Of a stretch of 64,000 nt of DNA, positions 38,213-45,475 are shown piece after piece. A program made the position numbers and the translations under genes. Within the stretch, counting starts at the first letter, position 1. Each line of letters begins with the position of its first letter. Source of the DNA: Mycolicibacterium phocaicum (GTDB lineage Bacteria > Actinomycetota > Actinomycetes > Mycobacteriales > Mycobacteriaceae). The DNA is taken from assembly GCF_010731115.1 (NCBI RefSeq), contig NZ_AP022616.1, positions 558,001 to 622,000 of the forward strand. The letters run 5' to 3'. The notes beneath the pieces were generated by a model, which did no database searches, was not told where the DNA came from, and saw nothing but the letters and a program-made list of their open reading frames with translations.

Positions 38213-38869
38213 TCAACCTTTGTGGTCGGTGATTTGTTCCGCCGTCTCCAGGGCGGTTTCGTCCCGCTCGTCCCACCTGGCGCGGGCACGCTTGCCGACG
38301 AGGAACGTCGCGGTCATCAGGACGCCGGTGGTCGCGAGCGAGAATGCCGAGGCCAGGGCATTGGCGACGTCCACCGACGTGGCGAAGATGATCGCCAGCT
38401 GCACGCCGGTGCCGACGATCAAGCCGGCGCCCCACATCGCTGAGAGCAGAACGTGTACCCCGCGGCGATATGTGATGGCAGCCACGCTGGTGTCCTGCGG
38501 TCCGCCCTGGAGCCGTTCTGCCACAACCTGCGTGAGCGGTGTACCGATCACGCAGCTGCCGAGGAAGACCAACCCGCCGATCCCGCCGACCAGCGTGGTG
38601 CCGGCGAGCAGCAGCCGGGCGTCCGAGGTGCTCAGTCCCACCACCAGGCTGAGCCCGAAGTTCAGCATCAGATAGCCGGCGAACGGATCGAGGCGCCGGG
38701 TCCGGATCGCGTCATAGGCGACCTTGCTGCCGGCCAGCACGGTGGCGGTGAGCAGAGCCACATACTCCGAGAACCCCGCGGCCCGCAGCCCGTAGTACGC
38801 GGCCAGTGGCGGAGCGATGTCCAGGAGGATGCCGCGAATGATGGGTCTCATGGACTGCGCGTCGCTCAC
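38213..38869 (-). CDS. VC0807-family integral membrane protein
   Basis: 218 residues and about six hydrophobic segments (for example IAPPLAAYYGLRAAG, VALLTATVLAGSKVAYDAIR, LLLAGTTLVGGIGGLVFLGSCVI, TGVLMTATFLVGKRARARWDERDE). Patterns such as DIAPPLAAYYGLR and the RTRRLDPFAGY loop match the widespread VC0807 family of unknown function. GTG start at 38869; an ATG six codons in (38851) is possible. It ends 29 nt before the lon start, so lon may be read from its promoter. Confidence 0.75.
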   Translation of the reverse strand: MSDAQSMRPIIRGILLDIAPPLAAYYGLRAAGFSEYVALLTATVLAGSKVAYDAIRTRRLDPFAGYLMLNFGLSLVVGLSTSDARLLLAGTTLVGGIGGLVFLGSCVIGTPLTQVVAERLQGGPQDTSVAAITYRRGVHVLLSAMWGAGLIVGTGVQLAIIFATSVDVANALASAFSLATTGVLMTATFLVGKRARARWDERDETALETAEQITDHKG

Positions 38870-38909
38870 GGCGACGACACTATGCGGCGTTCCTGAGTGG
38901 CAGCCAAAG

Positions 38910-38947
38910 CGGGAGCCTGCCGTCTCGGGGGTAACGGCAGGCTCCCG
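38910..38947 (-). terminator. Perfect 14-bp hairpin
   Basis: CGGGAGCCTGCCGT (38910-38923) pairs perfectly with ACGGCAGGCTCCCG (38934-38947) around a 10-nt loop. It lies 95 nt past the stop of the deaminase gene on the minus strand and upstream of the membrane-protein gene, so it likely separates the two transcripts. Confidence 0.75.
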
Positions 38948-39042
38948 TGGTTACTAGTGAAACACCGTGACGGCACGGTTCCGCGGACCGATGCCGAAGA
39001 GAGACATCGCAATTGGCTAACGGTTATGACTCGGAACAGCGC

Positions 39043-39522
39043 TCATGGCCGGAAGCAGGCTGCGTACAAGCCCTTCATGGTGTCGGCCAGGTCGTCGACG
39101 GGGCCGTCGACGGGCACGCCGGGTGCCACGACCGAAATGGGCAGTGCCGCAACGGGGGAGGGCGCGACGCCCCACTCGCCGAGCCAGCCGCCCAACTGTG
39201 CCGACGACGTCGCGTACACGATGCGCCCCAGGCCGACCCAGGCGTGCGCCGCCGAGCACATCGGGCAGTGTTCGCCAGAGGTGTACGTCACCGCGGCGGC
39301 CCGCTGCGCGACATCGAGATTGGTTGCCGCCCAACGGGCGATGGCGAATTCGGGGTGCTGGGTCTGATCTCCGCCGGAGACCCGGTTGCGGTCCTCGAAG
39401 ACGACGACGCTGTCGGCGTCCACCAGGATCGAGCCGAAAGGCTGGTCGCCGTCCGCCAGTGCCTCCCCGGCCAGCTCGACACAGCGGTTCAGGTGGCGCA
39501 GATCATCGGCTGTGACGGTCAT
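39043..39522 (-). CDS. Cytidine/guanine-deaminase-family nucleoside deaminase
   Basis: 159 residues. Zinc deaminase fold: the HxE motif is HPEFAIARWA (proline replacing the usual alanine) and the cysteine pair is SGEHCPMCSAAHAW. Fold-start GDQPFGSILVDADSVVV is typical of guanine deaminase/TadA-like enzymes. Probable nucleobase or nucleoside deaminase in purine or pyrimidine salvage; the exact substrate cannot be read. Lies 18 nt downstream of the response-regulator gene on the same strand, so possibly co-transcribed. Confidence 0.85.
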   Translation of the reverse strand: MTVTADDLRHLNRCVELAGEALADGDQPFGSILVDADSVVVFEDRNRVSGGDQTQHPEFAIARWAATNLDVAQRAAAVTYTSGEHCPMCSAAHAWVGLGRIVYATSSAQLGGWLGEWGVAPSPVAALPISVVAPGVPVDGPVDDLADTMKGLYAACFRP

Positions 39523-39540
39523 GGCGTGGAGTCTACGGAG

Positions 39541-40221
39541 TCACAGATCGTCGATGCTGATGATCCGATCCTGGATGGCGCGCGCCACCAGCGCGGCTTT
39601 GGTGCCGGCGGGGCGCCCGGCGGCGATGTACTTGGCCCGGATGCGCTGGAGATGCGTACGCACGGTGCTGGGCGCCAGGAACAGCTGCTGGGCGACGAGT
39701 TCCTTGCTGTCGGTCCGGAACCACGCCAGCAGCACCTCCTGCTCTCGCGGCGCCAGCACCGGCCGCAGGCAGAAGTTGCGGTCGTCGAGAGCGGCGGCGA
39801 CGTTCGGGCCCACGTAGGGGAACGGGGTGACGGCGGCCCGGATCGCCTTGAGCAGATGCTCGCGGCCCGCGGTCTGGAACAGGTAGGTCCGGGCGCCCGA
39901 GTCGATCGCGGTGCGGATGACGTCGCGGTCGGTGAGATGCGAGTACACCACGACGTGGTATCCGCGGTTGGTGAGGTCACGCACCGCGGCCAGGCTGTTC
40001 GCGTCGTCCGCGGCCAGGCCCAGTACGACGACGTGGGCGTCGTCCGGGGGAAGGGGGTGGCGGCGGAGGAATTCTCCGGTGTCGACGTAGTAGGCCGTGG
40101 TGCTCGAACCGAGTGCGTGATCGTCGCGGAGCCAGGTCGCGATGCCGGCATGAACGACTTCGTACGAGTCGACGACGGCCACGCGCGAGACCCGGCACCC
40201 GGCGAACGGATCGATCCTCAT
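39541..40221 (-). CDS. LuxR/NarL-type regulator with degenerate receiver domain
   Basis: 226 residues. The N-terminal receiver-like domain starts RVAVVDSYEVVHAGI. The phospho-acceptor strand reads VVVLGLAADD with glycine where aspartate is expected, and the conserved lysine near TYLFQTAGREH is missing, so phosphorylation is unlikely. The C-terminal LuxR helix-turn-helix is intact (LAPREQEVLLAWF, ELVAQQLFLAPSTVRTHLQRIRAKY). No histidine kinase lies nearby. I chose ATG 40219-40221 with GAGGAG ~9 nt upstream; a longer in-frame start exists. Probably a constitutive or ligand-sensing regulator. Confidence 0.88.
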   Translation of the reverse strand: MRIDPFAGCRVSRVAVVDSYEVVHAGIATWLRDDHALGSSTTAYYVDTGEFLRRHPLPPDDAHVVVLGLAADDANSLAAVRDLTNRGYHVVVYSHLTDRDVIRTAIDSGARTYLFQTAGREHLLKAIRAAVTPFPYVGPNVAAALDDRNFCLRPVLAPREQEVLLAWFRTDSKELVAQQLFLAPSTVRTHLQRIRAKYIAAGRPAGTKAALVARAIQDRIISIDDL

Positions 40222-40724
40222 CGGCCTGCGCTCCTCAACATCGGGATCCCACCCCCGTCGCCCGCGGTTTCGGGATCGCATTGCCGCATTGCCGAATTGA
40301 ATTTGCTGCGAGTGGGCGGTCGGCGTTGGATTCAGACTCTAATCCGCAGGCTGCACGATGTACAGCATTGTTCCGCCGGAATGTGCAGATTTTCGCAGTG
40401 TGCTGCGGCGCCTGTTCGGCGATCTCTCGAATTCGAGCTAATGACACTGGTAGACACGCATCCTTGGTCGGGCAGTCGAGAGCGGCGCCGGGTGTCGGGC
40501 GGTCGCTTGGTCGAATCTCGCGATTTCATGCGGGTCCGGCGCGGCGGACCGCCGGTCTCGGTAAATGCGGCGCAGGTTGGCTCGTGGTCAATTTGCTGAC
40601 ACTGACTTGTGTGGTAGCTGTTGCCCTCGGGCGCCGCGACGACCCGGGCCGCGCCATGAATTGTCGTAGGCGTCCGAAACCTGTTGCCGCGCAGGCAATG
40701 GGACCCCACTCTCGACAGCCTGAT
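40222..40724. other. Non-coding interval upstream of a KstR-type site
   Basis: About 500 nt without a gene I would accept. Open frames here on both strands show Arg/Ser-rich low-quality translations. It holds the promoters of the divergent regulator and thioesterase genes. No strong hairpin seen. Confidence 0.4.
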
Positions 40725-40738
40725 TAGAACGTGTTCTA
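40725..40738. promoter_or_regulatory. KstR-type operator
   Basis: TAGAACGTGTTCTA is a perfect palindrome matching TnnAACnnGTTnnA, the consensus of the cholesterol-catabolism repressor KstR. It ends 8 nt before the GTG start of the thioesterase operon, so repressor binding would block transcription start. Confidence 0.88.
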
Positions 40739-40746
40739 GTTCAAGG

Positions 40747-41370
40747 GTGCTCGAGGACACATTGCAGAAGCTGAGCGCCGACGAGGTGGCGCGAATGCGA
40801 GCCGTCTACGAACCGCTGACGCAGTCCGTACGCGAACTCATCGACGCCACCATCCGGACAGAGGTCGCCGCCGAGGCCATCGCCGCGGTGCAGGCCGAGA
40901 TCGACGCCGCCACGGCCCAGCTCCGGGCGCAGCAGCTCGAAGGCTCGTTCGGGATCCGGTTCGGCGCGCACGGCAGCGAAATGCCCTGGGGCAACGCGGT
41001 GATCGGGGTCCGCAATCCGATCGCCCCGCCGGTGGAGCTGATCCGGGCCGACGACGGCAGCGTGTCCGCCGACTTTCACCTCGGCGCCGCATATGAAGGG
41101 CCGCCCGGCCACGTCCATGGCGGGGTGTCGGCGATGATCCTCGATCATGTGCTCGGCGAGGGTGCGAGCCTGCCGGGGCAACCGCGGCTCACCGGCACGC
41201 TCACCATGCGCTACCGGCGCATGACGCGGCTCGGCGACCTGCACACCGAGGCCCGCATCGTCCGGACCGAGGGCATCAAGACCTATGCCGTCGGGCACAT
41301 CGCCGATGCCGAGGGCATCACGGTGGAGGCCGAGGGTGTGTTCATCACGCCGCGCTGGGCGCGGGACTGA
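40747..41370 (+). CDS. Hotdog-fold acyl-CoA thioesterase-like protein under KstR-type control
   Basis: 207 residues. An N-terminal helical region (~1-70: ADEVARMRAVYEPLTQ, AAVQAEIDAATAQLRAQQL) precedes a hotdog domain with GPPGHVHGGVSAMILDHVLGEGA (HGG lead) and TGTLTMRYRRMTRLGDLHTEA. Probably hydrolyses an acyl-CoA, perhaps a steroid side-chain intermediate. The GTG at 40747 is the natural start after the operator; no ribosome site fits, so the mRNA may be nearly leaderless. First gene of a three-gene unit with the EthD and enoyl-CoA hydratase genes. Confidence 0.83.
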   Translation: MLEDTLQKLSADEVARMRAVYEPLTQSVRELIDATIRTEVAAEAIAAVQAEIDAATAQLRAQQLEGSFGIRFGAHGSEMPWGNAVIGVRNPIAPPVELIRADDGSVSADFHLGAAYEGPPGHVHGGVSAMILDHVLGEGASLPGQPRLTGTLTMRYRRMTRLGDLHTEARIVRTEGIKTYAVGHIADAEGITVEAEGVFITPRWARD

Positions 41371-41382
41371 CGGGGAGATTCG

Positions 41383-42090
41383 ATGGAGAAGGTCATGGTC
41401 ACGCTGCGGCGTGACACCGCCGACGACGCCTGGTGCGAGCGTCTGCGCACCGAGGTCGCCGGCGAGTTGCTGGCGCTGGGGGTGCCCGGACTCGCGGTCA
41501 ACGTCAAGGACGGCGCGGTCCGGGACTCCCTGATGCTCCTGACGACACTCGACCCGCCGGTCGTCGCGGTGGTCAGCGTCTGGACACAGCAGTACTACGG
41601 CGCGCAGATGACCGCGGTGCTGGATCGACTGCGGGCCGAATGCACCGAACTGGCCGCATATCTGGTCACCGAATCGGTGCCGATGGCCGGTCCGGCCATC
41701 GCCGTCGGTGAGCGCACCACGGGCCTGGCGAACGTGGCGCTGCTGCGGCGTCCCGACGGCATGGACGAGCGAGAGTGGTTCCGCCGCTGGCACCTCGACC
41801 ACACCCAGGTCGCGATCGACACCCAATCCACGTTCGGTTACACGCAGAACGCCGTGGTGCGCGCGCTGACGTCCGACGCCCCGCAACTCGGCGCCATCGT
41901 CGAGGAGCTGTTCCCCATCGAGGCGACGACGAGCCTGCACGCCTTCTTCGGCGCCGCCGACGACGCCGATCTGGCCGACCGCGCCGGCAAGATGGCCGCC
42001 AGTACCTCGGCCTTCGGTGCCAACGTCAACGTCGACACCGTGCCCACCAGCCGCTACATCATGCGAAACCCGTTTGGAGACAACCTGTGA
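41383..42090 (+). CDS. EthD-domain protein
   Basis: 235 residues with two ferredoxin-like (dimeric alpha-beta barrel) halves. The second has WFRRWHLDHTQVAIDTQSTFGY, typical of EthD-domain proteins, which are small partners in P450 and ring-degradation pathways with mostly unknown chemistry. A GGGGAG ribosome site precedes ATG 41383. Its stop overlaps the GTG of the following hydratase (GTGA). Its place in a KstR-type operon suggests an isomerase, lyase or protective role in steroid or fatty acid breakdown (inference). Confidence 0.78.
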   Translation: MEKVMVTLRRDTADDAWCERLRTEVAGELLALGVPGLAVNVKDGAVRDSLMLLTTLDPPVVAVVSVWTQQYYGAQMTAVLDRLRAECTELAAYLVTESVPMAGPAIAVGERTTGLANVALLRRPDGMDEREWFRRWHLDHTQVAIDTQSTFGYTQNAVVRALTSDAPQLGAIVEELFPIEATTSLHAFFGAADDADLADRAGKMAASTSAFGANVNVDTVPTSRYIMRNPFGDNL

Positions 42091-42854
42091 CCGACGCCGC
42101 GCTCGTCCAGATCGACGACACCAACCGGGTCCGGACCCTGACCCTGAACCGGCCCGACGCACTCAACGCGTTCAGCGAAGCGCTGTACGACGCCACGACG
42201 ATCGCACTCAAGGAGGCCGCCGCAGACCCGGACGTCTCGGTCGTCCTGCTCACCGGCGCCGGCCGGGCGTTCAGTGCCGGCAACGACCTCGTCGAGATGC
42301 AGGAGATGGTCACCAACCCCGAATACCAGATGGGGGAGTACGGATTTCCCGGCCTGATCGAAGCGCTGACGGCGTTTCCGAAGCCGCTGATCTGCGCGGT
42401 GAACGGCGTCGGCCTGGGCATCGGCACCACCATCCTCGGCTATGCCGATCTGGCGTTCATGTCGACGACGGCGCGGCTCAAATGCCCGTTCACCAGCCTG
42501 GGCGTGGCGTCGGAGGCGGCGTCGTCCTACCTGTTGCCGCGGTTGATGGGCCGGCAGAACGCCGCCTGGCTGCTGCTGTCCTCGGAATGGGTGAGCGCCG
42601 ATGAAGCGCTGCGCATGGGTCTGGTGTGGCGGGTGTGTGAGCCCGACGACCTGCTGCCGGAAGCCCGCCGCCATGCGGAAATCATTGCCTCGCGGCCGCT
42701 TTCGAGCCTGATGGCAGTCAAGCACGCGATGGTCGAGCCGACGCGGGAGGCGATCGTCGCGGCGACGCAGCGCGAGTCCGGTCAGTTCGCCGAGTTGCTC
42801 GGCGGGGCTGCCAACGCCGATGCGCTGAGCGCGTTCGTGGGGCGCAAGGGCTAA
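42087..42854 (+). CDS. Enoyl-CoA hydratase/isomerase (crotonase) family protein
   Basis: 255 residues. Crotonase signature: RTLTLNRPDALNAFSEAL, GAGRAFSAGNDLVEMQEM, and KPLICAVNGVGLGIGTTILGYADLAF for the oxyanion hole. One expected catalytic glutamate is replaced in FTSLGVASEAASSYLLPRLMG, where alignment places it at or near SEAAS, so hydratase versus isomerase is uncertain. GTG 42087 overlaps the EthD stop by 4 nt. Last gene of the KstR-type operon; ends 4 nt inside the convergent bfd gene. Confidence 0.9.
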   Translation: MTDAALVQIDDTNRVRTLTLNRPDALNAFSEALYDATTIALKEAAADPDVSVVLLTGAGRAFSAGNDLVEMQEMVTNPEYQMGEYGFPGLIEALTAFPKPLICAVNGVGLGIGTTILGYADLAFMSTTARLKCPFTSLGVASEAASSYLLPRLMGRQNAAWLLLSSEWVSADEALRMGLVWRVCEPDDLLPEARRHAEIIASRPLSSLMAVKHAMVEPTREAIVAATQRESGQFAELLGGAANADALSAFVGRKG

Positions 42855-43039
42855 CCGGCCTTGTGCACCGGGCAGTCGGTGCGGGCCGCTTCGATGATGG
42901 CCCGCACGGTGCGGCGGCAGCGGCCGCAGTCGAGGCCGGCGCCGCATTTCTCGGCGATCTGCTTCGACGTGGTCGCACCATCCGCGACGAGTTCGGTGAC
43001 GACCTGGCTCGTCACTCCGGTGCACAGGCAGACGAACAT
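42851..43039 (-). CDS. bfd: Bacterioferritin-associated ferredoxin-like (2Fe-2S) protein
   Basis: 62 residues. BFD-like domain with four cysteines in MFVCLCTGVTSQ and AGLDCGRCRRTV (CxC-x~31-CxxC), the pattern that holds a 2Fe-2S cluster. Bfd reduces bacterioferritin to release stored iron; the divergently oriented bfrA lies ~0.9 kb away. It overlaps the upstream gene stop by one base (TGATG) and the convergent hydratase by 4 nt. Confidence 0.88.
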   Translation of the reverse strand: MFVCLCTGVTSQVVTELVADGATTSKQIAEKCGAGLDCGRCRRTVRAIIEAARTDCPVHKAG

Positions 43040-43674
43040 CAGTCGGCCGCCTCGATCGACGTGATGTGGGCCAGGGTCCCGACGAAAACCGTGGGGTAGA
43101 CGCCGAATCCGGCGGCCGACATCCATTCGGCGGCGGCGTCGGGATGATCGATCCAGCGGCGGGCGGCGGCCTCGTTCTCGATCTGCTGCAGGATCAGCAC
43201 CTCGTGGCCGTCGTCGAACGCGCGGTACACCCAGACCTTGCACACTCCGGCCTCCCGGAACCGGGCAGCGGCGTCGTGCACCTTGTCCATCAGGGCAGGC
43301 ACGTCCTCGACCGCGGTCACGACGCCGACGACGACCGACGCGACGTCATGCTGCCCCGGTGGGGGCTCGGCGAGTTCGATCTTCTCGACCACTTCACCGG
43401 CGAAGATCGCCGGGATGTCGTCCACACCGGAGGCGTCGAAGAATTCGAATACCGCCGGCGAACGCAGAACTTCCCGGACGGAATTCGCATTGTGGATTCC
43501 GACGGTGGCCAATACGCGGCCCGGTTCCCACAGTGATGAATAGACGACGACGTGATGCGCGGAGAGTTCCGTGAGAATTGAGCGGTGCGATTTCAGTCGC
43601 TCCCACATCGATTCCACATCATCGACCCGATAATCCGCGGCAAGAATGAGCGAGTGCAGCGGTTGCTCGCTCAT
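43039..43674 (-). CDS. Conserved hypothetical protein linked to bfd
   Basis: 211 residues, not confidently recognised. It looks like two related alpha-beta halves: N-terminal ILAADYRVDDVESMWERLKSH with TVGIHNANSVREVLRSP, and C-terminal VVGVVTAVEDVPALMDKVHD with VLILQQIENEAAARRWIDHP. The DHPDAA-type motif resembles ferredoxin-like fold monooxygenase/ABM proteins. Possibly related to Rv1874, by position only. Translationally coupled to bfd and divergent from bfrA, so a role in iron or redox handling is plausible but unproven. Confidence 0.7.
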   Translation of the reverse strand: MSEQPLHSLILAADYRVDDVESMWERLKSHRSILTELSAHHVVVYSSLWEPGRVLATVGIHNANSVREVLRSPAVFEFFDASGVDDIPAIFAGEVVEKIELAEPPPGQHDVASVVVGVVTAVEDVPALMDKVHDAAARFREAGVCKVWVYRAFDDGHEVLILQQIENEAAARRWIDHPDAAAEWMSAAGFGVYPTVFVGTLAHITSIEAAD

Positions 43675-43725
43675 CGTGTCCTGCCATTCTGGGTCGTTCG
43701 GGACCGCGGACGGGCGCCGCGGGGG

Positions 43726-43744
43726 TTAGTGCAGTCTAACCTTA
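43726..43744 (+). promoter_or_regulatory. IdeR-type iron box upstream of bfrA
   Basis: TTAGTGCAGTCTAACCTTA matches the IdeR consensus at 14 of 19 positions, with CTAACCT intact. It lies ~200 nt before bfrA, where IdeR acts as an activator in M. tuberculosis, and 52 nt before the divergent gene, which it could repress. Confidence 0.65.
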
Positions 43745-43944
43745 CTTAGGGCAGCCAGTCCATAGCTGCTGGCCAGCGGCGGAGTCGCGAATCTCCAAAC
43801 CCGGGATTCGGCGTGGAATCGGGCGGGAAACACCGGCCGATCCGGTCGCCTGCCCGGGGTTACTCGACTAGGTTTGGAACAGGCACGTTGTTGTTCCGCG
43901 CCAGTGACACTTGACCCAGCCCGATGGTGTTTAAAGGAGCCGAA

Positions 43945-44424
43945 ATGCAAGGCGACCCCGAGATCCTCAAACTGCTCAACGAGCAATTGACGAGTGAACT
44001 CACCGCGATCAACCAATATTTCCTGCATTCGAAAATGCAGGACAACTGGGGCTTCACGGAATTGGCGAAGCACACCCGTGAAGAGTCGTTCGAGGAAATG
44101 CGCCACGCGGAAACTCTCACCGATCGCATTCTGTTGCTGGACGGCCTGCCCAATTACCAGCGGTTGTTCTCGCTCCGCGTCGGCCAGACCCTGCGCGAGC
44201 AGTTCGAGGCCGATCTGGCCATCGAGTACGAGGTGGTCACCCGCCTGAAGCCCGGCATCATCATGTGCCGCGAGAAGGGCGACGCGACGAGCGCGAACAT
44301 CTTCGAGGCCATTCTCGCCGACGAGGAAGGCCACATCGACTATCTGGAAACGCAGCTGGAGCTGATGGACAAGCTCGGCGAGCAGCTCTACGCGGCACAG
44401 TGCGTGTCGCGCCCGCCGTCATAG
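43945..44424 (+). CDS. bfrA: Bacterioferritin BfrA
   Basis: 159 residues, the exact family length. Heme-containing 24-mer iron store. All ferroxidase ligands are present (Glu18, Tyr25, Glu51, His54, Glu94, Glu127, His130) and so is the heme-ligating Met52. AAAGGAGC lies 6 nt before ATG 43945. An IdeR-type box upstream fits iron-dependent induction; the leader contains CAGCCC (43917-43922), complementary to the loop of the MrsI-like RNA. Confidence 0.97.
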   Translation: MQGDPEILKLLNEQLTSELTAINQYFLHSKMQDNWGFTELAKHTREESFEEMRHAETLTDRILLLDGLPNYQRLFSLRVGQTLREQFEADLAIEYEVVTRLKPGIIMCREKGDATSANIFEAILADEEGHIDYLETQLELMDKLGEQLYAAQCVSRPPS

Positions 44425-44442
44425 GTCGGTCCCCGTCGGCCG

Positions 44443-44469
44443 CGGCCTCGCCCATCTGGGGCGGGGCCG
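44443..44469 (+). terminator. Terminator hairpin after bfrA
   Basis: CGGCCTCGCCC (44443-44453) pairs with GGGCGGGGCCG (44459-44469) over 11 positions (one G-U) around a 5-nt loop, followed by TTGTCGTCT. Confidence 0.72.
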
Positions 44470-44503
44470 TTGTCGTCTGCGCCGGATTGATTCTCGGGAA
44501 AAC

Positions 44504-44517
44504 TAGAACTTGTTCCA
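44504..44517. promoter_or_regulatory. KstR-type operator
   Basis: TAGAACTTGTTCCA matches TnnAACnnGTTnnA at every defined position. It ends 22 nt before the GTG start of the carboxymuconolactone-decarboxylase-family gene. Confidence 0.82.
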
Positions 44518-44539
44518 GTTTTGGCGTAGCGTGCGAAAA

Positions 44540-45022
44540 GTGAGCCGAATCGGAGATTTCACCGACGAAGACGTAACCGCCTGGGTGGTCAAGTCACCCG
44601 ACATCGGCACGGCCATGGCGGGTTTCACCAACGCCGTCTACACCAAGGGCCGCCTGCCACTGCGCGTGCGTGAGCTGGCCCGCGTGGTGATCGCGCTCGA
44701 CAACGAGTGCGTGGTGTGTCAGAACACCCGCGATTCGGCGGCCGAGGCCGAGGGCGTCGACGAAGACCTCTACAACCACGCCGGCGTGTGGCAGACCTGG
44801 CCCGGCTACTCGGACCAGGAGCGCATCGCCGCCGAGTTCGCCTACCGCTTCGCCTCCGACCACACCGGGCTGCGTGACGACGAGGACTTCTGGGCCCGTG
44901 CCGCAGAGCATTTCAGCGACGAGCTGATGACCGACCTCGCCCTCTCGTGCGCCATGTGGCTCGGCATGGGCCGCATGCTGCGCACCCTCGACATCGGTCA
45001 GGCCTGCAAGATCACCCTCTGA
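44540..45022 (+). CDS. Carboxymuconolactone decarboxylase (AhpD-like) family protein
   Basis: 160 residues, all-alpha. The core RELARVVIALDNECVVCQNTRDSA is the CMD/AhpD motif; it has a CxxC-like NECVVC arrangement with downstream acidic and histidine residues. Family members range from decarboxylases to peroxidase-like thiol proteins. GTG 44540 is selected because it directly follows the KstR-type site with a consistent frame. Control by that site suggests a role in sterol or ring-fragment catabolism (inference). Confidence 0.83.
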   Translation: MSRIGDFTDEDVTAWVVKSPDIGTAMAGFTNAVYTKGRLPLRVRELARVVIALDNECVVCQNTRDSAAEAEGVDEDLYNHAGVWQTWPGYSDQERIAAEFAYRFASDHTGLRDDEDFWARAAEHFSDELMTDLALSCAMWLGMGRMLRTLDIGQACKITL

Positions 45023-45031
45023 GAGGGAGAA

Positions 45032-45475
45032 CTAGACCAGGCCGGTCGCGTCGAAGATCCACGACATGTCAGCCGTCGCGAAGTTCTCCAGCCAGGACGG
45101 CGGGGCGAAGTTCGTCAGCCCGCTCATGTCCCAGTAGTCCTTCCACAACGTCACCTTGCCGTTCTCGACACGGTGCACGGTGACGAACTTGAGCACGGCG
45201 GATTCGCCGGTCTCCCAATGCCATTCCTCATGGTGCTCGTACATGGCGTCGGCGCCGTTGGTCAGCAGCAGGCCGTCGAAGTTCTCGTACGAGGCCAGCG
45301 GCTCCAGGCCGATCTTGAGGCGTTTGACGATGTCCTCAGGACCGCGGGCCGCGGCGGCCGGGCCCACCGGCATGTCCAGGTAGATGCAGTCGTCGGACAC
45401 GAACTCCTTCAGCCGGTCCCAGTCCCGCGCCGACAGCGCCTTCCATAATCCGTGGATCGTATCCTCAACCGACAC
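45032..45475 (-). CDS. SnoaL-like / NTF2-fold protein
   Basis: 147 residues with the cone-shaped NTF2-like fold: DTIHGLWKALSARDWDRLKEFVSDDC, GPEDIVKRLKIGLEPL and HHEEWHWETGESAVLKFVTVHRVENGKVTLW. The family includes limonene-epoxide hydrolase, ketosteroid isomerase and polyketide cyclases; the substrate here is unknown. GTG 45475 has GAAGG 9 nt upstream; the in-frame GTG 45487 is an alternative. It overlaps the end of the upstream amidohydrolase gene, so the two are coupled. Confidence 0.83.
   Translation of the reverse strand: MSVEDTIHGLWKALSARDWDRLKEFVSDDCIYLDMPVGPAAAARGPEDIVKRLKIGLEPLASYENFDGLLLTNGADAMYEHHEEWHWETGESAVLKFVTVHRVENGKVTLWKDYWDMSGLTNFAPPSWLENFATADMSWIFDATGLV

Noticed and set aside
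40332..40760. 142-codon minus-strand open frame
   Set aside because: No ribosome site, erratic Ser/Arg/Thr composition, and it overlaps the KstR-type operator and the start of a real gene.
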